Source: Sinomicrobium weinanense (GTDB lineage: Bacteria > Bacteroidota > Bacteroidia > Flavobacteriales > Flavobacteriaceae). From it: 64,000 bases of DNA. Below, piece by piece: positions 54,995-63,946 of this stretch. The notes beneath the pieces were generated by a model. It made no database searches and was not told the DNA's origin. It saw only the letters and a list, made by a program, of their open reading frames with translations. The first letter of the stretch is position 1. Every line of letters begins with the position of its first letter. The stretch covers positions 124,001 to 188,000 of the forward strand of contig NZ_JAHKRR010000005.1 of NCBI RefSeq assembly GCF_018863395.1, read 5' to 3'. The position numbers were made by a program, and so were the translations under genes.

Positions 54995-56860
54995 TCACTT
55001 CCATAGGTCAAACTTATAGGTTATCCCTCCCAGGATCTGGAAGCCCTGTACCGGGTAGTTCATCCAGCGGGCATACTGGTTGTTGGCTATGTTATTGGCT
55101 TTGACAAAAACCGACCATTGCTGGTCTATGTGATAACCCAGGTGTGCATTGGCATCGAAATAGCTGTCCAGTTTCACTACTTCCCCCTGTTGTTCCTCTC
55201 CTGCGAACTCCGGTACATACATATCTTTTCGCTGGCCTACATAAAAAATATTGGCCCCGGCAAACCAGTGTTCATCGATCTGATAATCTCCGAAAAAAGA
55301 ACCTTTTACGATAGGCAGGTTCCAGGCTTCTTCCTGATTATCCGTATTATAACCAAATACCTCGGCATTGATCCCGAGGGTGAGGTTCCGGTCTATATCG
55401 GCATGGATCTCACCAAAAGCGGAGAACGTGGTCACATCGTCATAAACCACACCGAAGGAATTGCCGTAAACATAACCGTGGTTTTCATTCCCCGAAATGT
55501 TGACCGGATTGGCCCGGAACAGGGGCTTGTTGTTTTCGGCCCTGTAAGACCCTTTAAGATTGTAACCAACATTAGAAGACAGCTTTCCCTTCATTCCCAC
55601 ATAAGCATCGTATTGTCGGTCAGTCGGTGTTACCCCCATTAAAGCAGGGGCTACATATACATTATCCTGCACAAAATCGTAATAGGAATTCTGGTCCAGG
55701 CCTCCTTCCACTCCACCGTAAATAGTGACGTATTCTTCTACCAGGCGGTAAGAAGCGTTTACCTTCGGGTAAATATAAAAATCATTATCATCGTTCTCGA
55801 TGTCCATACCGTAGAAAACGGATGCCCCGAGGTTGATCGTATAGTCTTCTCCGGCGATCACAAGGTTGGGGTTTACCCCAAGCAACAGGTTGCTGTATTT
55901 TGATTTTTCCCCTGTATAGTACTCATATTTGAATTCCCCGCCTACATAATCGGCAAAGACATGAGCGGTGATCAGTTCTTCTCCCACCGGAAACCGGAAA
56001 GACGGGTTCAATACGACCCGGTTTTCCCCGGAATCGTGTGCATCCCAGAAACGCTTTAATGACAGCTCGGCCCCGGTAAAAACCGATTCTTCCACCGCTT
56101 CTATATTTCCCCCCAGGGATGCCGTATAATAGGTCTGCTTTTCATCTATGCTATTGATAACGGCCTCGTCAAACCCGGCCTGTGCAGGCAGTCCGTACCA
56201 GTTATATATCTGGTGCTGCAACCCGCCGTTAACGCCCCAGCGGTAAAACCGTCCCGCATTTTTATATGCTGCTTCCAGTTTAGTATCGAAAAACTTGGTG
56301 TCGAGTTCTGTTTCATCCAGTTGCCCCTGTGCGGAGTGATGGTTAAGCCCGATGTCAAAAGATTGGTCTTTGCTTATTTCCGCACTGGTATAAAAATCGA
56401 GCAGGGCTGTACTGTAATTCCCGAGTCCCAGAGATAGATAGGTGTCGTACAGGTATTCTCTTTTTTTCTTTCCTATCCCGGCAACCTTACCCTTAGCAGG
56501 AACAAAAGTTGAAGCTACGGGTACGGAAAAAATACTGTAATTGATCTCTTTTTTCTGCAGCAACACGGAATCCTCAGCCGCAGGGACCTCCCTGATCTTA
56601 AAGGCATCCGAAACCGTAGCCTTATAAGGTTTTACCACATTGACCGTTTCCGTACCGATATTCTCTTTTTCTTCTTTACCCTCCTTTTCCTGGGCAAAAA
56701 CCCCGGAAACACATAGCAGGGCGAAGGCCAAAAACAAGAAATGTCTGTGGTTTTTGGTTGTGGGTTGCCAGTTGCGGGTTGCCAGTTGCGGGTTGTCAGT
56801 TACAGTTTTCCGGTGGCTGAGCGAAGCCGAAGCCCGAGTATTTTTATATATACTGAACAT
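54995..56860 (-). CDS. TonB-dependent-receptor-like outer-membrane barrel
   Basis: The product of up to 621 residues has a hydrophobic signal segment FLFLAFALLCVSGVFAQ at about 41-57, preceded by about 40 residues that include repeat-encoded NPQLATRNWQPTTKN. The only ATG before the signal is at 56860, so the start is uncertain. The mature part has a short linker (VKPYKATVSDAFKIREVPA) and then a long beta-barrel with many aromatic-ended strands, ending in GGITYKFDLWK. No TonB plug domain is evident, so a transport role is not assured. It lies 17 bases downstream of the TPR gene, on the same strand. Confidence 0.8.
   Translation of the reverse strand: MFSIYKNTRASASLSHRKTVTDNPQLATRNWQPTTKNHRHFLFLAFALLCVSGVFAQEKEGKEEKENIGTETVNVVKPYKATVSDAFKIREVPAAEDSVLLQKKEINYSIFSVPVASTFVPAKGKVAGIGKKKREYLYDTYLSLGLGNYSTALLDFYTSAEISKDQSFDIGLNHHSAQGQLDETELDTKFFDTKLEAAYKNAGRFYRWGVNGGLQHQIYNWYGLPAQAGFDEAVINSIDEKQTYYTASLGGNIEAVEESVFTGAELSLKRFWDAHDSGENRVVLNPSFRFPVGEELITAHVFADYVGGEFKYEYYTGEKSKYSNLLLGVNPNLVIAGEDYTINLGASVFYGMDIENDDNDFYIYPKVNASYRLVEEYVTIYGGVEGGLDQNSYYDFVQDNVYVAPALMGVTPTDRQYDAYVGMKGKLSSNVGYNLKGSYRAENNKPLFRANPVNISGNENHGYVYGNSFGVVYDDVTTFSAFGEIHADIDRNLTLGINAEVFGYNTDNQEEAWNLPIVKGSFFGDYQIDEHWFAGANIFYVGQRKDMYVPEFAGEEQQGEVVKLDSYFDANAHLGYHIDQQWSVFVKANNIANNQYARWMNYPVQGFQILGGITYKFDLWK
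56756..56801. repeat. GGTTGCCAGTTGC tandem repeat in a 5' coding end
   Basis: GGGTTGCCAGTTGC is repeated about three times. It is the inverted form of the repeat at 15007-15039. It overlaps the first codons of the barrel gene at 54995-56860. Confidence 0.75.
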
Positions 56861-56877
56861 TATACTGATGTGTGATT

Positions 56878-59800
56878 TTAGTTATTATTAGGGTTAACGG
56901 AAGAGTTACGCTTGGCCTCCTCAGCCTTGACACGGGTCAGTTCGTTCCGCGCTTCTTCCACTACTTCCGGATAGTCCTTAAAGTTCTTGATGACATTTTC
57001 AAGGATATAGGTAGCCTGGAAGGCATCGTCCAGGGCATAGAAGTTTTTGGCCATCAGCAACAGGCCTTTGGCACCGAATTCCTTATACCCGGAATACTCT
57101 CCGGCAAGTTTTTGTACGCTTTCGTTAGAGGCTTCGTAGTTACCCTCTTTGTTCTTAAAGTAGGCATCGTAATAAAGGGCCTCGGCGGCGAGAGCACCCG
57201 TAGCTATTTTTTTCACTTCGGCATAGGCCTCTTTTGCGGTGGCTTCATCACCGGCCTCTATGGCGGCTCGGGCTATCATAATATGAGCATCACTTTTTAT
57301 CCTGTCATCCGCATCTTTATTCTCCAGAACGGACCTGGCGTAGCGAATGGCCTCGGGATAATTTTTCAGCTCGTAGTTGGCCTTCATCAGGTTAGACTTC
57401 GCAAAGGTGGTGTTCTGTGAGGCTCCGGCTTCCTCTTCCAGCCGTTTCAGCACAGGTACGGCCTTTTTATAATCTTTTTTGTCCAGGAAGATCTGCCCCA
57501 GGCGGGCGAGGCTCTGTTCGGTAAACTCGTTCCTCCCGGATTCGGTTACTTTTTCATAGTGCGGCAATGCCCTGTCCTTTTTTCCCTTTACGAAATAGGA
57601 TTGCGCCGTATAAAAATGTGCTTCAAGAGCGTGCAATCCCCTGGGAAATTTGTCGAGGTAAGCCTCAAACCCTTTAATGGCGGCATCGGCATTGTTCTGT
57701 GCAAATTGTTTCTCGGCCGATTCGTAAGTGGCATTGTCCAGGTCGGCATCGGTAACCTCTACAAAATCGAGCCCTCTTACCCAATTGGCATATTCATCGA
57801 CCCGGCCCATATCTACATAGATCAGCTTTGCGGTAGATACGGCCTGAACGGCTTCCGGTGTGTTGGGATAATAATCCACTACATTCCTGAACTTGTCCAG
57901 TGCCTTATCGTTCTCTTCGGCATTGTAATACACCAGTCCTTCCCGGAGCAACGTTTTCGGCACAAACGGGCTCATGGGATATTCTTTGACCAACCGGTTA
58001 TAGATCTCCACGCCGGAGGACACTTTGTTTTGTGAAACGTAAGCATTACCGAGTGTATACATGGCATCGGGCCTCAAGCCGGAATCGGGATAATTGTTTA
58101 TAAAACTGTTAAGCTCATCTATCTTGGAATCTGTCCTGTCTACAAAACCGTAACTGATGGCTTTCTGGAAGTGAGCATAATCCACCTGCCCCTCTTTCAT
58201 GGCTATGACTTCGTTATAGGCTTCCATCGCAGGCCAGTATTTTCCACTCACAAAATAACTATCTCCCAGACGGAGCCAGGCATCGTTGAGCCTTTCCCTG
58301 TCACCCTGGCTTTTGTCGTTCTTCACGTACCTGTCGAAATAGGTGATGGCCTGTTCGTAATTTTTCTGTTTAAAATAGGTATATCCCAACTGATAGTCTA
58401 CCCGGTCGTATTCCGGAGTGGTAGTGGCTGCCGAAATACTCTTAAAATCCTTGAAATCCACAAGGGCTTCGTTATATTTATTCAACTCGTAGGCCGCTTC
58501 TCCTCTCCAGTAGGTAGCCCTGGCCAGGACGGCACGATCCTGCGGTTCTTTTACCGACTTCTCGAAATACGTCATGGCTTCTTCGTATTTTCCGTCCCTG
58601 AACAGCTCCATACCGTAATAAAAAGCGACTTTCTGGTAGGCTTCTTTGTTATTATAGGTCTTGTTCTCCTCCAATACCTTTAGTGCGGCATCGTAGTTTT
58701 TAGAGGTCACATATGAGTCGACAAGCAGGTTTTCTATTTCCTGTTTATAACCCGACCCGGGATATTTTTCCAGGAAAGAAAGCAGTACTTCCGGTACGCT
58801 TTGGTAGGGATTACCTATCTCGTAGCTCAAACGGGCATAATTGAGCAGGGCGTCTTCCTGTATCCGTTCGTCAAACTCCATTTGGGATGCATTCCGGAAG
58901 GCATTCAGTGCCTGTTGTTTTTTACCGGTGTTCAGGTAACATTCCGCCAGGTGGTAGTAGGCGTTCTGTGCCACGGAGTCATTTCCGCCTACGATCTTAT
59001 TGAACTGTCCTATGGCATTTTCATAATCACCCTGTTTGTAGTAGGCGTATCCCAACTGGTAGAAATCTGTGTTGTTCCATCGTCCCTGCTTCCCTTTGTA
59101 TCCCTTGAGATAAGGCACCGCTGCTTCGTATTCCTTGAGATTAAAATAGCTTTCTCCTATAATCTTGTTGAGCTCGGACACCTCTTCCGGTCCCGATTTG
59201 GGCAACTGTTGCTTGGCCAGGCGGATGGCTTCCTCGAATTTTCCGGCCTTGAAGTTCATATCGGCCTGGTAGTAAGACAGGTTCTTGTTGAGCTCTGCCT
59301 CTCCGGCTACCTGGTCGAAATACTGGTTGGCCTCGTTATAGTCATCGCCTTCGTAGGCCATATACCCCAGGTAATACTTGGCTTTGGCCCCGTATTCTTC
59401 AGAACCGGATACCTTGTTCAGGTAGTTTTTGGAATCGTTATAGCGTTTTACCGTAAAGAGCGCATATCCTTTTTTAAAGTTGAAGGCCTCCTGTTCTTTT
59501 GCACTCAATCCCTGATCTTCAGCTTTGTCATACCACTTGAGGGCCTGCGGATATTTACCCTTCTGAAAGTAATAATCTCCCGCATCCATATAAGCCGTGT
59601 TCCGCTTGGTGGATGTAGGATAACGGCTCACAAAATTCTCCATCAGCGTCTCCGCTCCCGATTGTTCCAGACGGATGGCACTTCCGGCAATATAATAGGC
59701 ACTGTTGCCCTCTATCTCTTCGTCCCGGGTCTGTCTTTTCACTTTTTCAAAGGCAAGCTGTGCTGCCCGGTACTGCTTATTGTTGTATAGTTCCAGCGCC

Positions 59801-59907
59801 TTTTCGTAATCCTTATTATTATAGGTATAGACTTCAGACATTTGCGCCGTTGCCGTGAGCATAAAACAGCAACTCGCAAAAAGCGGTATAACCTTTCTGT
59901 ATTGCAT
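56878..59907 (-). CDS. Large tetratricopeptide-repeat protein, exported
   Basis: I take the ATG at 59907 (MQYRKVIPLFASCCFMLTAT), which opens a signal peptide ending near ATAQ. The frame starts eight codons earlier. The protein of about 1009 residues consists almost wholly of TPR and TPR-like helical pairs (for example YEKALELYNNKQYRAAQLAF and GNYEASNESVQKLAGEYSGY), ending in an Asn-rich tail. It is probably periplasmic or outer-membrane associated and acts as a protein-protein scaffold. It is followed closely by the barrel gene at 54995, and the two are likely partners. Confidence 0.9.
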   Translation of the reverse strand: MQYRKVIPLFASCCFMLTATAQMSEVYTYNNKDYEKALELYNNKQYRAAQLAFEKVKRQTRDEEIEGNSAYYIAGSAIRLEQSGAETLMENFVSRYPTSTKRNTAYMDAGDYYFQKGKYPQALKWYDKAEDQGLSAKEQEAFNFKKGYALFTVKRYNDSKNYLNKVSGSEEYGAKAKYYLGYMAYEGDDYNEANQYFDQVAGEAELNKNLSYYQADMNFKAGKFEEAIRLAKQQLPKSGPEEVSELNKIIGESYFNLKEYEAAVPYLKGYKGKQGRWNNTDFYQLGYAYYKQGDYENAIGQFNKIVGGNDSVAQNAYYHLAECYLNTGKKQQALNAFRNASQMEFDERIQEDALLNYARLSYEIGNPYQSVPEVLLSFLEKYPGSGYKQEIENLLVDSYVTSKNYDAALKVLEENKTYNNKEAYQKVAFYYGMELFRDGKYEEAMTYFEKSVKEPQDRAVLARATYWRGEAAYELNKYNEALVDFKDFKSISAATTTPEYDRVDYQLGYTYFKQKNYEQAITYFDRYVKNDKSQGDRERLNDAWLRLGDSYFVSGKYWPAMEAYNEVIAMKEGQVDYAHFQKAISYGFVDRTDSKIDELNSFINNYPDSGLRPDAMYTLGNAYVSQNKVSSGVEIYNRLVKEYPMSPFVPKTLLREGLVYYNAEENDKALDKFRNVVDYYPNTPEAVQAVSTAKLIYVDMGRVDEYANWVRGLDFVEVTDADLDNATYESAEKQFAQNNADAAIKGFEAYLDKFPRGLHALEAHFYTAQSYFVKGKKDRALPHYEKVTESGRNEFTEQSLARLGQIFLDKKDYKKAVPVLKRLEEEAGASQNTTFAKSNLMKANYELKNYPEAIRYARSVLENKDADDRIKSDAHIMIARAAIEAGDEATAKEAYAEVKKIATGALAAEALYYDAYFKNKEGNYEASNESVQKLAGEYSGYKEFGAKGLLLMAKNFYALDDAFQATYILENVIKNFKDYPEVVEEARNELTRVKAEEAKRNSSVNPNNN

Positions 59908-60043
59908 AGATAATATATTTTCTTCGACCAAAGATAACCGAATATACTACCTATAACGCAGGTTTCGGTTTATAATTATCCACAATGAGATTAACTGTTG
60001 AAGTTTGGGAGTTTTGGAGCTGAGGAGTCCTGGAGTTGGGTTA

Positions 60044-60064
60044 GCATGAGCGTCCTGCTCATGC
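60044..60064. repeat. Intergenic hairpin
   Basis: The perfect stem GCATGAGC/GCTCATGC has the loop GTCCT and no T-tract. It lies in the 228-base gap between the TPR gene and the RibD-type reductase. Confidence 0.6.
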
Positions 60065-60159
60065 AACCACATACTCTTATCTAAGCATATAGCTCCGCTA
60101 AAACTAACCTAAAAGGATTATACTAAAGCCTGTGACATATCCTATTGTAACGACAAATT

Positions 60160-60771
60160 CTATTTCAAAACCTGGTATCTAATGTGTGTCACCACACCTG
60201 TTCCGCTCACCTCAACCGGTTCGAGCCTGAGGTCCGGCACCCCTTCGAAAAGTCGCGAACCTGCACCAACAGTAACGGGGACTACATGCAGCCATAATTC
60301 GTCAATGAGACCGGCAGCGAGATACTGATTGACCGTATTTGCTCCTCCCATGATCTTTACATTTCGATCTCCTGCCGCTTCCTTCGCCTTTTTAAGTGCC
60401 GATTCGATGCCGTCCGTAACAAAATGAAATATTGTCCCGCCCTCCATTTCTATCGGCGTACGTTCATTGTGGGAGAGCACAAAAACCGGGGCGTGATACG
60501 GGGGGTTATCGCCCCACCACCCTTTCCATTCCGATTTGTCTCTCCTGTCTTTGGGCCCAAACATATTATGTCCCATGATAAATGCGCCTGCATCGAGAAT
60601 GGCATCTATCTCTTTTTTATGCTTATGCTTTTCCGGCTCGGAAAACATCCAGCGATCCAGCAAGTCTGAATCGAAATTATCTCCAAACGGTTTCTCAAAA
60701 CTCTGATTATGCCCGGCAGCATATCCATCAAGAGATACCGCTAACCCGGATGTTACTTTTGTTTTTTCCAT
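60160..60771 (-). CDS. RibD C-terminal/dihydrofolate-reductase-fold protein
   Basis: This 203-residue protein opens SGLAVSLDGYAAGHNQSF and contains AFIMGHNMFGP, HAPVFVLSHNER and KIMGGANTVNQYLAAGLIDE, then LWLHVVPVTVGAGSRLFEGV. These are the motifs of the RibD_C family (YwjB/YyaP-like). It is expected to bind NADPH and reduce an unknown heterocycle. It is not the folate enzyme FolA. It appears to be monocistronic. Confidence 0.92.
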   Translation of the reverse strand: MEKTKVTSGLAVSLDGYAAGHNQSFEKPFGDNFDSDLLDRWMFSEPEKHKHKKEIDAILDAGAFIMGHNMFGPKDRRDKSEWKGWWGDNPPYHAPVFVLSHNERTPIEMEGGTIFHFVTDGIESALKKAKEAAGDRNVKIMGGANTVNQYLAAGLIDELWLHVVPVTVGAGSRLFEGVPDLRLEPVEVSGTGVVTHIRYQVLK

Positions 60772-60975
60772 GTTTATTGCTTTTTAAATTATGTCTGTTT
60801 CATTGTTGTCCGGCGCGCGCTCGCAGCTCTACCCTGACATTTGTAATGCCTTTTTAGTGCGCTACACTTGTACCGAGTTTATCGAAGTAAACGCTTTTAC
60901 AATGAGCTCTCGTTTCCGCTTTGTTCAAAACGAACACCAGTTGTGGCTATATCAAACTCATATTGATTCAGATTG

Positions 60976-61470
60976 TTATAAACAATATTTTTCTCTGATT
61001 ATATTTATATGATGTCTCTCATGACCAATAATCGACCTGAGAAATTCTTCGAGGGTAATTTTATATTGACGTGCCCATCCTTTTCGTTGTAACTGATCTT
61101 TCGACAAAGTATCAATAAAACTAACTGATGCTTTTCTTACATTTAAAAAATCCGCTAACAACAATTGCATACTCAGTTCATTAAACCGACTGTTGTTCAC
61201 CAAAAATTCCTGGTCATATCCCCAAAGTTGTATTTTTTCATTCCTGCTCAATTGAAAAGCTCTAAACATTTTTATCCTTTCATGGTCAGTAATGTGCCCG
61301 ACTATCTGTTTTATACTCCATTTGTTAGGTTTATATCGAAATTTTGCTTTTTCTTCATCAATTGATTGCAGGAATTCTAATGTGGGCAATACCGAAAAAA
61401 TTGATTGCAACGTATCTCCTTTTGCCAATTCAAAATAGTAGGAGAAACCATCTTTTGGAGTATATTTCAT
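60976..61470 (-). CDS. DinB-family protein
   Basis: I take the ATG at 61470 (MKYTPKDGFSYYFELAKGDT); the frame runs 30 codons further upstream but that part is not family-like. The product of about 164 residues is a DinB/YfiT-type four-helix bundle with WSIKQIVGHITDHERIKMFR and IIGHERHHINII, containing the probable three metal-binding His. Such proteins often act as thiol-dependent S-transferases or stress proteins; the substrate is unknown. Confidence 0.88.
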   Translation of the reverse strand: MKYTPKDGFSYYFELAKGDTLQSIFSVLPTLEFLQSIDEEKAKFRYKPNKWSIKQIVGHITDHERIKMFRAFQLSRNEKIQLWGYDQEFLVNNSRFNELSMQLLLADFLNVRKASVSFIDTLSKDQLQRKGWARQYKITLEEFLRSIIGHERHHINIIREKYCL

Positions 61471-61607
61471 AGTTTGAAATCTAAATGTTCTATTTATTTT
61501 CCTTTGGTGAGCGCCAATTTTTTGGAAATATGACAAGTGACGGTTTACAAGCTTCGGCACTATGCGCTGTTACTACCTTAAATGTAATGTTCTTTTTTTA
61601 ATCATAA

Positions 61608-61982
61608 TTATTCACATAACAAAGTATCAAACTTTATATGAAGTTGTGCCGTACCATAGCGATCTACAGCAACCCATTTGTAACTGACAAGTACATAAGC
61701 GTTGCCTCCGTCTATTTCCACCCATTCATCTATTCCTTTTGCACCGTTTTTTAAATCACCTTTAGCGGAAAGCCCCGTAGAAACAACATAACCCCTCCCC
61801 TGAACCAAATACTTACACCTGTTTATTTTTACAGCCTCTTTGGCCTGTGATTGAGAAATGAATTTTGATTTGGTTAGTGTAGGCTAGGTCTTATTTACCT
61901 GCATTGTCGACATGGAAGTTACACAGGAAGTAAGAAACAAAACCACTCCAATAATTAGATTTAGTTTAATAAACTTAACCAT
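61608..61982 (-). pseudogene. Lipoprotein gene interrupted by an in-frame TAG
   Basis: From the ATG at 61982 the frame gives a good lipoprotein signal (MVKFIKLNLIIGVVLFLTSC, Cys20). It then runs through VTSMSTMQVNKT to a TAG at codon 33 (61886-61884), and continues for 92 codons (PTLTKSKFISQSQAKEAVKI, then YLVQGRGYVVSTGLSAKGDL) to a stop at 61608. The downstream part is clearly protein-like. One nonsense change explains everything. The product family is not recognised. Confidence 0.7.
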
Positions 61983-62507
61983 CTTGATCGATTTAATAAT
62001 GACTCCGCTAAAATTACACAAAACTTTTAAATCCCATTACGGTTTGCTTATGATGAGTTTATGCGTCATTGCGAGAGGAACTTGCCCGCACTGAACGTGG
62101 TACACCTAGCCTACCAAAGTGCAATCGAAGTGTCCAGGGGCTCAGCACAGACTTTGTGACAAAGGGAAATCGTCCATTATATAAGGAAGAATATGTTTGA
62201 AAAGAATTATGCCACAATCAATTTTTTATTCTTTTCCAGATCTCGTTCAGACCAAAGAATATAACCGGCATTTTTTGCATGTAAAGCATCTAAAAATTCC
62301 GATTAGTTTTAGGCATGGATATTTTCATACCTTAGTTATTTATACAGTAATACAGACCAATGACGGCAGACAGGCATATGCTTCGGTCATCCGTCATCTG
62401 TCCTCCATCCAAAGCCCCCAAACTTATCAACTTAAAAACTTTGCACTTTGAACCTTACCTCATAACTCCCAACTTTTATTATTTTTACCATCAATAAAAC
62501 CCGAAGT
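61983..62507. other. Intergenic region before ftsE
   Basis: This 525-base gap contains a GTCATTGCGAGAGGAAC...GCAATCGAAG-type repeat (about 62066-62130) and a TTAAAAACTTTGCACTTTGAACC string near 62431-62453 resembling the cassette ends at 30486. An 84-codon frame at 62197-62451 overlaps this repeat and has no recognisable features, so I do not call it. Confidence 0.4.
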
Positions 62508-63191
62508 ATGTCCAATACCATAGTAGAGTTAAGAGATGTTGCTATTTATCAACGGGAAAACCTGGTACTTAGTGAAATAAACCTTGCCATAAACAAGGGC
62601 GAGTTTGTCTACCTCATCGGAAAGACCGGAAGTGGCAAGAGCAGCTTTATGAAAACCCTCTACGGCGACCTCCCGCTCACCCAGGGCTCCGGGGCGGTTA
62701 CGGACTTCGACCTCCGGTCGCTGAAAGAAAGGGACATCCCTTTCCTGCGCCGAAAACTCGGTATTGTTTTCCAGGACTTTAATCTGCTTCCTGACCGAAC
62801 GGTAAACGACAACCTGTTGTTTGTTCTTAAAGCCACAGGATGGAAAGACAAGGAAGAAATGGCGGCCAAAATAGAGGAAGTTCTCGGCCGCGTGGGCATG
62901 AAGACCAAGGGTTTCAAGTTCCCGCACCAACTGTCGGGCGGAGAACAGCAACGTGTGGCCATAGCCCGGGCCCTACTCAACGACCCCGAACTGATCCTTG
63001 CCGACGAACCCACCGGAAACCTGGACCCACAGACCAGTGTAGAGGTGATGAAGGTACTCAAGGAGATCAACAACACCGGAAGGACCATTCTCATGGCCAC
63101 TCACGACTATGCCCTACTGCTCAAATTCCCTTCAAAAACCCTGAAATGCGACGGTAGTAAAGTATTTGAGGTCGTACAGAAAAGTGTCTGA
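62508..63191 (+). CDS. ftsE: FtsE-type ABC ATPase
   Basis: This 227-residue ATPase has Walker [14 protein letters not shown]-loop [16 protein letters not shown], signature [16 protein letters not shown], Walker [13 protein letters not shown] and the switch [10 protein letters not shown]. The wording of the Q-loop and the D-loop GNLD fit FtsE, which with FtsX controls septal cell-wall hydrolysis. No ftsX lies next to it, as is common in Bacteroidota; the partner must be elsewhere. Confidence 0.93.
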   Translation: MSNTIVELRDVAIYQRENLVLSEINLAINKGEFVYLIGKTGSGKSSFMKTLYGDLPLTQGSGAVTDFDLRSLKERDIPFLRRKLGIVFQDFNLLPDRTVNDNLLFVLKATGWKDKEEMAAKIEEVLGRVGMKTKGFKFPHQLSGGEQQRVAIARALLNDPELILADEPTGNLDPQTSVEVMKVLKEINNTGRTILMATHDYALLLKFPSKTLKCDGSKVFEVVQKSV

Positions 63192-63200
63192 GCATAGAGG

Positions 63201-63232
63201 GTGAGAGGGTGAGAAAGTGAGAGAGTGAGATA
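63201..63232 (+). repeat. Four-unit tandem repeat GTGAGAxx
   Basis: GTGAGAGG, GTGAGAAA, GTGAGAGA and GTGAGATA follow one another in exact 8-base register just after the ftsE stop codon. The function is unknown. Confidence 0.75.
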
Positions 63233-63297
63233 AAATTTCTCAATATTACATTATACACCTTACACTAAAAAACTCCAAGACTCCAGAACTCTAAAAA

Positions 63298-63327
63298 CAA
63301 AAAAAAGAGCACATATAAAATGTACTC
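63298..63327 (-). terminator. Terminator downstream of tssD
   Basis: On the minus strand the stem GAGTACAT/ATGTGCTC (63327-63307, one G-T pair) is followed by a run of T residues. It lies 35 bases past the tssD stop codon. Confidence 0.7.
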
Positions 63328-63361
63328 CTTTTCATAAATTTCTTTCGGGGGGTCGAACAGG

Positions 63362-63748
63362 TTAAACCCATTCGTTAACGTGAGCCCCACCACCGCAGGC
63401 CAGTTCCCGACACGAAATGGTGAAGGTCTCGGTGAGGGGATTGTTCCCTACGGAGTCGAAGTTCTCCCTGTATTTCACAAGATAGCCTTCGGTGAAGTTC
63501 ACCTCTTTGAGTTTGGCATCCGTGTTGCGCTTAATGTAGGTAATCACCCCGTTCTTGCGCTCAAAATTGTTGGTCATCCACTCAAAGAAGAAGGAATCTC
63601 CGGTAGATTCTACGGTGAGGCTGATACGGCCTCCGCGTGTCACCGATGAAGGACGACCTGTGGCATCCACTTCCTGGGCCAGGTCGTAATTGGCGCTAAG
63701 AATGTTCACTTTCTTGTCGCCAACACTTAAAGTTGCTTTAAATGACAT
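63362..63748 (-). CDS. tssD: Type VI secretion tube protein TssD (Hcp), Bacteroidota type
   Basis: This 128-residue protein matches the Bacteroidota Hcp-like TssD family: MSFKATLSVGDKKVNILSAN at the start, VTRGGRISLTVESTGDSFFF and EWMTNNFERKNGVITYIKRN in the middle, and the ending LTETFTISCRELACGGGAHV. TssD hexamers stack into the inner tube of the contractile T6SS and can carry effectors. No other T6SS gene is visible in the window, so this is a lone copy. A good promoter lies at 63819-63849 and a terminator at 63298-63327, so it is a single-gene unit. Confidence 0.85.
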   Translation of the reverse strand: MSFKATLSVGDKKVNILSANYDLAQEVDATGRPSSVTRGGRISLTVESTGDSFFFEWMTNNFERKNGVITYIKRNTDAKLKEVNFTEGYLVKYRENFDSVGNNPLTETFTISCRELACGGGAHVNEWV

Positions 63749-63818
63749 AATACTTAAGATTTAAATAGATAAGGCTGAATTTATAAAACACCGAATCAAA
63801 CATAAATTACATATCTGT

Positions 63819-63849
63819 GCAAGGTATTAAAGTCAGAAATATTTTGCAA
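63819..63849 (-). promoter_or_regulatory. Candidate promoter for tssD
   Basis: On the minus strand TTG (63849-63847) and TACCTTGC (63826-63819) are separated by 20 bases, close to the flavobacterial TTG/TAnnTTTG form. The tssD start is about 70 bases downstream. Confidence 0.55.
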
Positions 63850-63946
63850 TAGCCCGAAGGCAAAAAACTTCTTTTTCTTTACATACCCCCGGTTATTTTT
63901 GCTCCAAAAATTGTACTTTTAAGTTTTAGTATAAAACTCCTCTGCC

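Noticed and set aside
60160-60771. FolA dihydrofolate reductase
   Set aside because: The motifs (SLDGYAAG, MGGANTVNQYLAAGL) are those of the RibD C-terminal family and not of FolA.
62197-62451. 84-codon plus-strand frame before ftsE
   Set aside because: It overlaps repeat sequence, has no recognisable motif, and ends in a TTTGCACTTTGAACC repeat-like string.
63201-63232. CRISPR-like repeat
   Set aside because: The units are only eight bases and contiguous with no spacers, and no cas genes occur in the window.
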